Source: UBA4732 sp963823075
GTDB taxonomy: Bacteria > Planctomycetota > Planctomycetia > Gemmatales > Gemmataceae
Direction: 5' to 3'
DNA: 64,000 bases
Assembly (NCBI GenBank): GCA_963823075.1
Contig: CAWGKE010000023.1
Coordinates: forward strand, 1,550,001 to 1,614,000
The notes under the pieces are model-generated. The model was not told the origin of the DNA and searched no databases. It was given only the letters and a program-made list of their open reading frames with translations. Position 1 is the stretch's first letter, and the number at the start of each line of letters is the position of its first letter. A program made the translations under genes and the position numbers. Below, piece after piece: positions 61,084 through 64,000 of this stretch.

Positions 61084-62535
61084 ATGTCGGCCCGCCAGCG
61101 GTTCATCGTCGTCGGCCTCGTGGCGCTGGGCCTGGCCCTGCGCGGCTACCACTACTTCCGCGAACCGTCGATGTGGCACGACGAGGCGGCCGTGGCCGTC
61201 AACGTGCTGAGCCGCGGCTACGCCGATCTGCTGGGGCCGCTCACCTTCCACGAGGCCGCGCCGCCGCTGTTTTTGTGGCTGGAAAAGGCCGTCTGCCTCG
61301 CCCTCGGCGACGGCGTCTTCGCCCTGCGGCTGCCGGCCTTCCTGGCGAGCTGCATCGCCCTGCCGCTCCTGGCGTGGGCCGCCGGCCGCCTGCTGGACCC
61401 GCGGGGCGTGCCGTGGACCGTCTTCCTCTTCGCCGTCTCCGAACAGCTGGCGTGGCACGCCTGCGAGGCCAAGCCCTACGCCTTCGACGTGCTGGCCGCC
61501 GTCCTTCTCGTCGCCCTCTATGCCGTGACGCGGACGGCGCCGGTCGGGCGACGGCTGCTGCTCTTCGCCCTTCCCGCGCCCGTCCTGATTTTCCTGTCCT
61601 ACCCGGCCTGCTTCCTTTACGGCGGCGTGCTGGCGGCGACGGCGCCGGTGGTCTGGCGCGAGAAGAAGCCGGCGGCGTGGGCGGCCTACGGCCTGCTCGC
61701 CGCGACGGTCGCGGGGACGTTCCTTCTGCTCCTCATCGGGCCAATCCGCGCCCAGCACGACCCGACCATCGCCTCCTGCTGGGCGGACGCCTTCCCCGAC
61801 TGGGGCCGGCCGTGGACCGTACCGACCTGGACGCTTTTTTCCACCCTCGATGTCTTCCGCTACTGCTGCAAGCCGCTCGGGGCGCTGCTGGCGCCGCTGG
61901 CGGTGCTTGGGGCCGTCGTGCTGTGGCGGGGCGGTCGGCGGGGCCTGGTGGTGATGCTGGTCGCGCCGGTGCTGCTGGCCCTGGCGGCGGCGTTCGCCCA
62001 TCGCTACCCCTACGGCGGCGCCCGCGTCCTGGTGTATGCGGCCCCCGCGCTCGTGCTGCTCATCGGCGCCGGGACGCCGCCGGCATGGGACTGGCTGCAA
62101 CGACGGCATCGGCTCGCGCCGGCCGGGCTGGCCCTGCTTTTCCTGCCGCCGCTCTACGCGGCCGGCCACGCCGTCGTCTTCCCCTGGGCGCGGCCGAACA
62201 CCGCCGCGGCGTGCGCCTTCGTCGAGGCGCACCGCGAGCCGGCCGACGCCGTCGCGGGCAACGACTGGACGCATCAGTACTACTTCCGCCGACTCGGATC
62301 CGCCTTCCATGCCGACGGTGTTGCGGATGCGGAAGATCGCTGCTGGATCGTATATACGGTGGAGCAACCGGCGGCGGAGCGGCTGGCCGGCGCCGTCGGC
62401 AGGGGGCCGGCGGGGTGGGTTACGGTCGAGAGGCACGAATTCGACTTCACGACGGTGCTGCTGCTGCAACGGCCGGGCGCGCCCGTCCGCAGCCCGACCG
62501 TGAGGGAGCGGTCTTCGCTGACACCGCTCCGTTAG
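61084..62535 (+). CDS. GT39/ArnT-like membrane glycosyltransferase
   Basis: This 483-residue polytopic protein has about 11 helices. Near the N-terminus, MWHDEAAVAVNVLSRGYADL has the D-E motif in the first periplasmic loop that marks C-type (GT39/PMT_2) glycosyltransferases using polyprenyl-phosphate sugars. HEAAPPLFLWLEKAVCLALG and LRLPAFLASCIALPLLAW follow as in this family. The C-terminal third is a small soluble domain (YYFRRLGSAFHADGVADAED). The acceptor is unknown. ATG 61084 follows GGAGGCGAGCGGCC. A paralogous gene is next in the same direction. Confidence 0.85.
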   Translation: MSARQRFIVVGLVALGLALRGYHYFREPSMWHDEAAVAVNVLSRGYADLLGPLTFHEAAPPLFLWLEKAVCLALGDGVFALRLPAFLASCIALPLLAWAAGRLLDPRGVPWTVFLFAVSEQLAWHACEAKPYAFDVLAAVLLVALYAVTRTAPVGRRLLLFALPAPVLIFLSYPACFLYGGVLAATAPVVWREKKPAAWAAYGLLAATVAGTFLLLLIGPIRAQHDPTIASCWADAFPDWGRPWTVPTWTLFSTLDVFRYCCKPLGALLAPLAVLGAVVLWRGGRRGLVVMLVAPVLLALAAAFAHRYPYGGARVLVYAAPALVLLIGAGTPPAWDWLQRRHRLAPAGLALLFLPPLYAAGHAVVFPWARPNTAAACAFVEAHREPADAVAGNDWTHQYYFRRLGSAFHADGVADAEDRCWIVYTVEQPAAERLAGAVGRGPAGWVTVERHEFDFTTVLLLQRPGAPVRSPTVRERSSLTPLR

Positions 62536-62560
62536 GCGAGCGGCAGCAGGAATGATACCT

Positions 62561-62624
62561 GTAGCCGCATTCGCCAGAATGCGGGCCGACAGCCATTCAC
62601 CCGCATTCTGGCGAATGCGGCTAC
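62561..62624. repeat. 64-bp perfect hairpin between glycosyltransferase genes
   Basis: Twenty-five-base perfect arms (GTAGCCGCATTCGCCAGAAT and on, 62561-62585; complement 62600-62624) with a 14-base loop. It is another member of the window's dispersed hairpin set and may also terminate the upstream gene. Confidence 0.85.
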
Positions 62625-62713
62625 GGGTAAGGTATTTCCCGCCCCTCGCCTTACGGTCGCGGCTCGGACGGGTCGCGGCTCTCGGACGGCCCTTTTGAGG
62701 GAGATCGTGCGAA

Positions 62714-64000
62714 ATGGCGACCCTAGCAACATCCACCGGGCGAACGGCGCTTCCCGCCCGGCCGTGGCGAACGTCCACCGGACCCGTCCGGGCCACGGGA
62801 ACGCCGGTGAAAATCCTGCGCTGGCTGGCGGTCGCGCTGATCGCGGTCGGCGTCGTCGGCCGTCTGGTGCGCTATTTCCTCGTCTTCCCCATCTGGGGCG
62901 ACGAGGCGTTCGTCTGCTTGAACTTGCTCCACCGCGACTTCATCGGCCTGACCCACGGCCTCGAATACGGGCAAGTGGCGCCGATCCTGTTCCTCTGGTC
63001 GGAGCTGGCGGTGACGCGCCTGTTCGGCGTCTCGGAACTCTCCCTGCGGCTGCTGCCATTGCTGGCGGGGCTGGCGTCGCTGGCCTTGTTCTGGCGGCTG
63101 GCCCGCTCCACCGTCCCGCCGCTGGCGGCTGTGATCGCGGTTGGTCTGCTGGCCGTCGCCCGCTGGCCGATCTCGATGGACACCTTCGTCAAGCCGTACA
63201 GCGGCGATCTGCTGATGGCGCTGGTGCTGCTCGTGCCGGCCGTGGAATGGATGCGTCGGCCGCAACAGCTGCGCTGGCCGGTCCTGCTGGCCCTGGCGGC
63301 GCCGGTCGCGCTGGCCGCGTCGTACCCGGCCGTGTTCGTGGCCGGGGCCGTCAGCCTCGCCCTGTTGCCGACGGCCTGGCGCTCGGGCTGGACCGGCCGC
63401 GGTCTCTTCGTCGCCTACAACCTCCTGATCGCGGTGACGTTCCTCGGCGCGTACTGCCTGGTCGGCCGGGCGAGCTCGATCCCGGCAACGGCGCGGTCGA
63501 TCGGTTCTTCCAGGCGGCCTGGGCCGACGCCTTTCCGCCGTCGGGCCTATGGCCGCTGCTCAAATGGCTGGCGCTGATCCACACCGGCCAGATGATGGCG
63601 TACCCCGTCGGCGGCTCCGACGGCCTCAGCACGGTCACGTTCCTGCTGTTCGCGTTCGGCGCCTGGACGTGGTGGAAGGGCGGTCGGCGGTCGCTGCTGG
63701 TGCTGTGGCTGGCGCCGTTCGCGCTGAACCTGCTGGCCGCGGCGCTGCACCGCTATCCCTACGGCGGCGGCGGCCGGCTCTGTCAGCACCTCGCCCCCGC
63801 CGTCTGTCTCCTGGCCGGGACGGGGATCGCGGCGCTGCTGGAACGGTTCGTGCGGTCGGACGCCCTGCGGATGCGCTGGGCCGTGGGGCTGAGCGTCGCG
63901 CTGGGAATGTGCGCCGGCGGCGGCCTGGTCTGCGACGTGGTATATCCCTACCGCGACCCGGAAACGCGCTGGCTGGCCGACCTGCCCGGCAAGATCCTCG
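62714..64000 (+). CDS. GT39/ArnT-like membrane glycosyltransferase, partial and frameshifted
   Basis: This paralogue of the preceding gene is cut by the right edge. The first TM (ILRWLAVALIAVGVVGRLVR) leads to FPIWGDEAFVCLNLLHRDFI, with the catalytic D-E pair. AVARWPISMDTFVKPYSGDL is the second periplasmic loop. The frame breaks near 63478: after LVGRASS the reading resumes as DPGNGAVDRFFQAAWADAFP and runs open to the edge (WWKGGRRSLLVLWLAPFALN, LHRYPYGGGGRLCQHLAPAV). The HRYPYGG motif is shared with the neighbour, supporting recent duplication. ATG 62714 follows GGGAG; GTG 62807 is an alternative start. Confidence 0.8.

Overview
The window reads as high-GC chromosomal DNA of a planctomycete, probably Gemmataceae-like. 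This is inferred from family content, not from any search: a BBP7-type beta-barrel protein, an N-terminal LEALEDRTLLS sorting motif on a giant Ig-repeat protein, two Uma2-family proteins, FG-GAP/ASPIC and tandem-CAP secreted proteins, and a DUF4129-DUF4350-MoxR cluster. The space between genes is full of perfect GC-rich hairpins. No rRNA, tRNA or CRISPR array was seen.

Layout. 1-2.2 kb: the end of an aminotransferase gene, a Uma2 protein and two small unknowns. 2.5-7.7 kb: a BBP7 porin, a MITE-like hairpin that abuts the remnant of a tetR gene, then a TetR repressor divergent from an operon of three short-chain dehydrogenases and an NTF2-like protein, with a clear promoter and operator. 7.7-15.9 kb (minus strand): Ser/Thr kinase, PEP carboxylase, phosphofructokinase, a flavoprotein and a second Uma2 protein. 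16-25.4 kb: tandem-CAP protein, zinc-ribbon membrane proteins, the DUF4129/DUF4350/MoxR cluster, and a Phd/PIN toxin-antitoxin pair.

25.85-41.68 kb: a 15.8-kb integrated phage-related element that splits a D-aminoacylase gene. It has a large serine integrase at its right end, an 8-bp core (AGGTTCAT) at both ends, and arms that rejoin into a symmetric attP. It carries an XRE repressor facing the other way, a small HTH (excisionase-like) protein, a primase-polymerase, iteron-like repeats, a P27 small terminase, a U35 prohead protease, an S49 protease and a tape-measure-like protein. No large terminase, portal, major capsid or lysis gene was recognised. That layout resembles a phage satellite (PICI-like), although a deleted prophage is also possible. 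It is the best candidate in the window for an undescribed system.

43-64 kb: an outer-membrane barrel, a 1438-residue protein with eight near-identical Ig-like repeats, a CBM9-like lipoprotein, an orphan Flp pilin, a stand-alone B12-binding mutase domain with MeaB, esterases, and a minus-strand set (polytopic membrane protein, FG-GAP protein, Cys-containing small protein, FtsX-like permease, ABC ATPase) that looks like an uncharacterised export or assembly system. It ends with two GT39-type membrane glycosyltransferases.

Caution: at least 15 genes have their conserved sequence split between reading frames by single-base indels, including PEP carboxylase, the ABC ATPase and DUF4129. The number and spread suggest assembly or sequencing indels more than gene decay, so frameshifted genes are annotated across the break.
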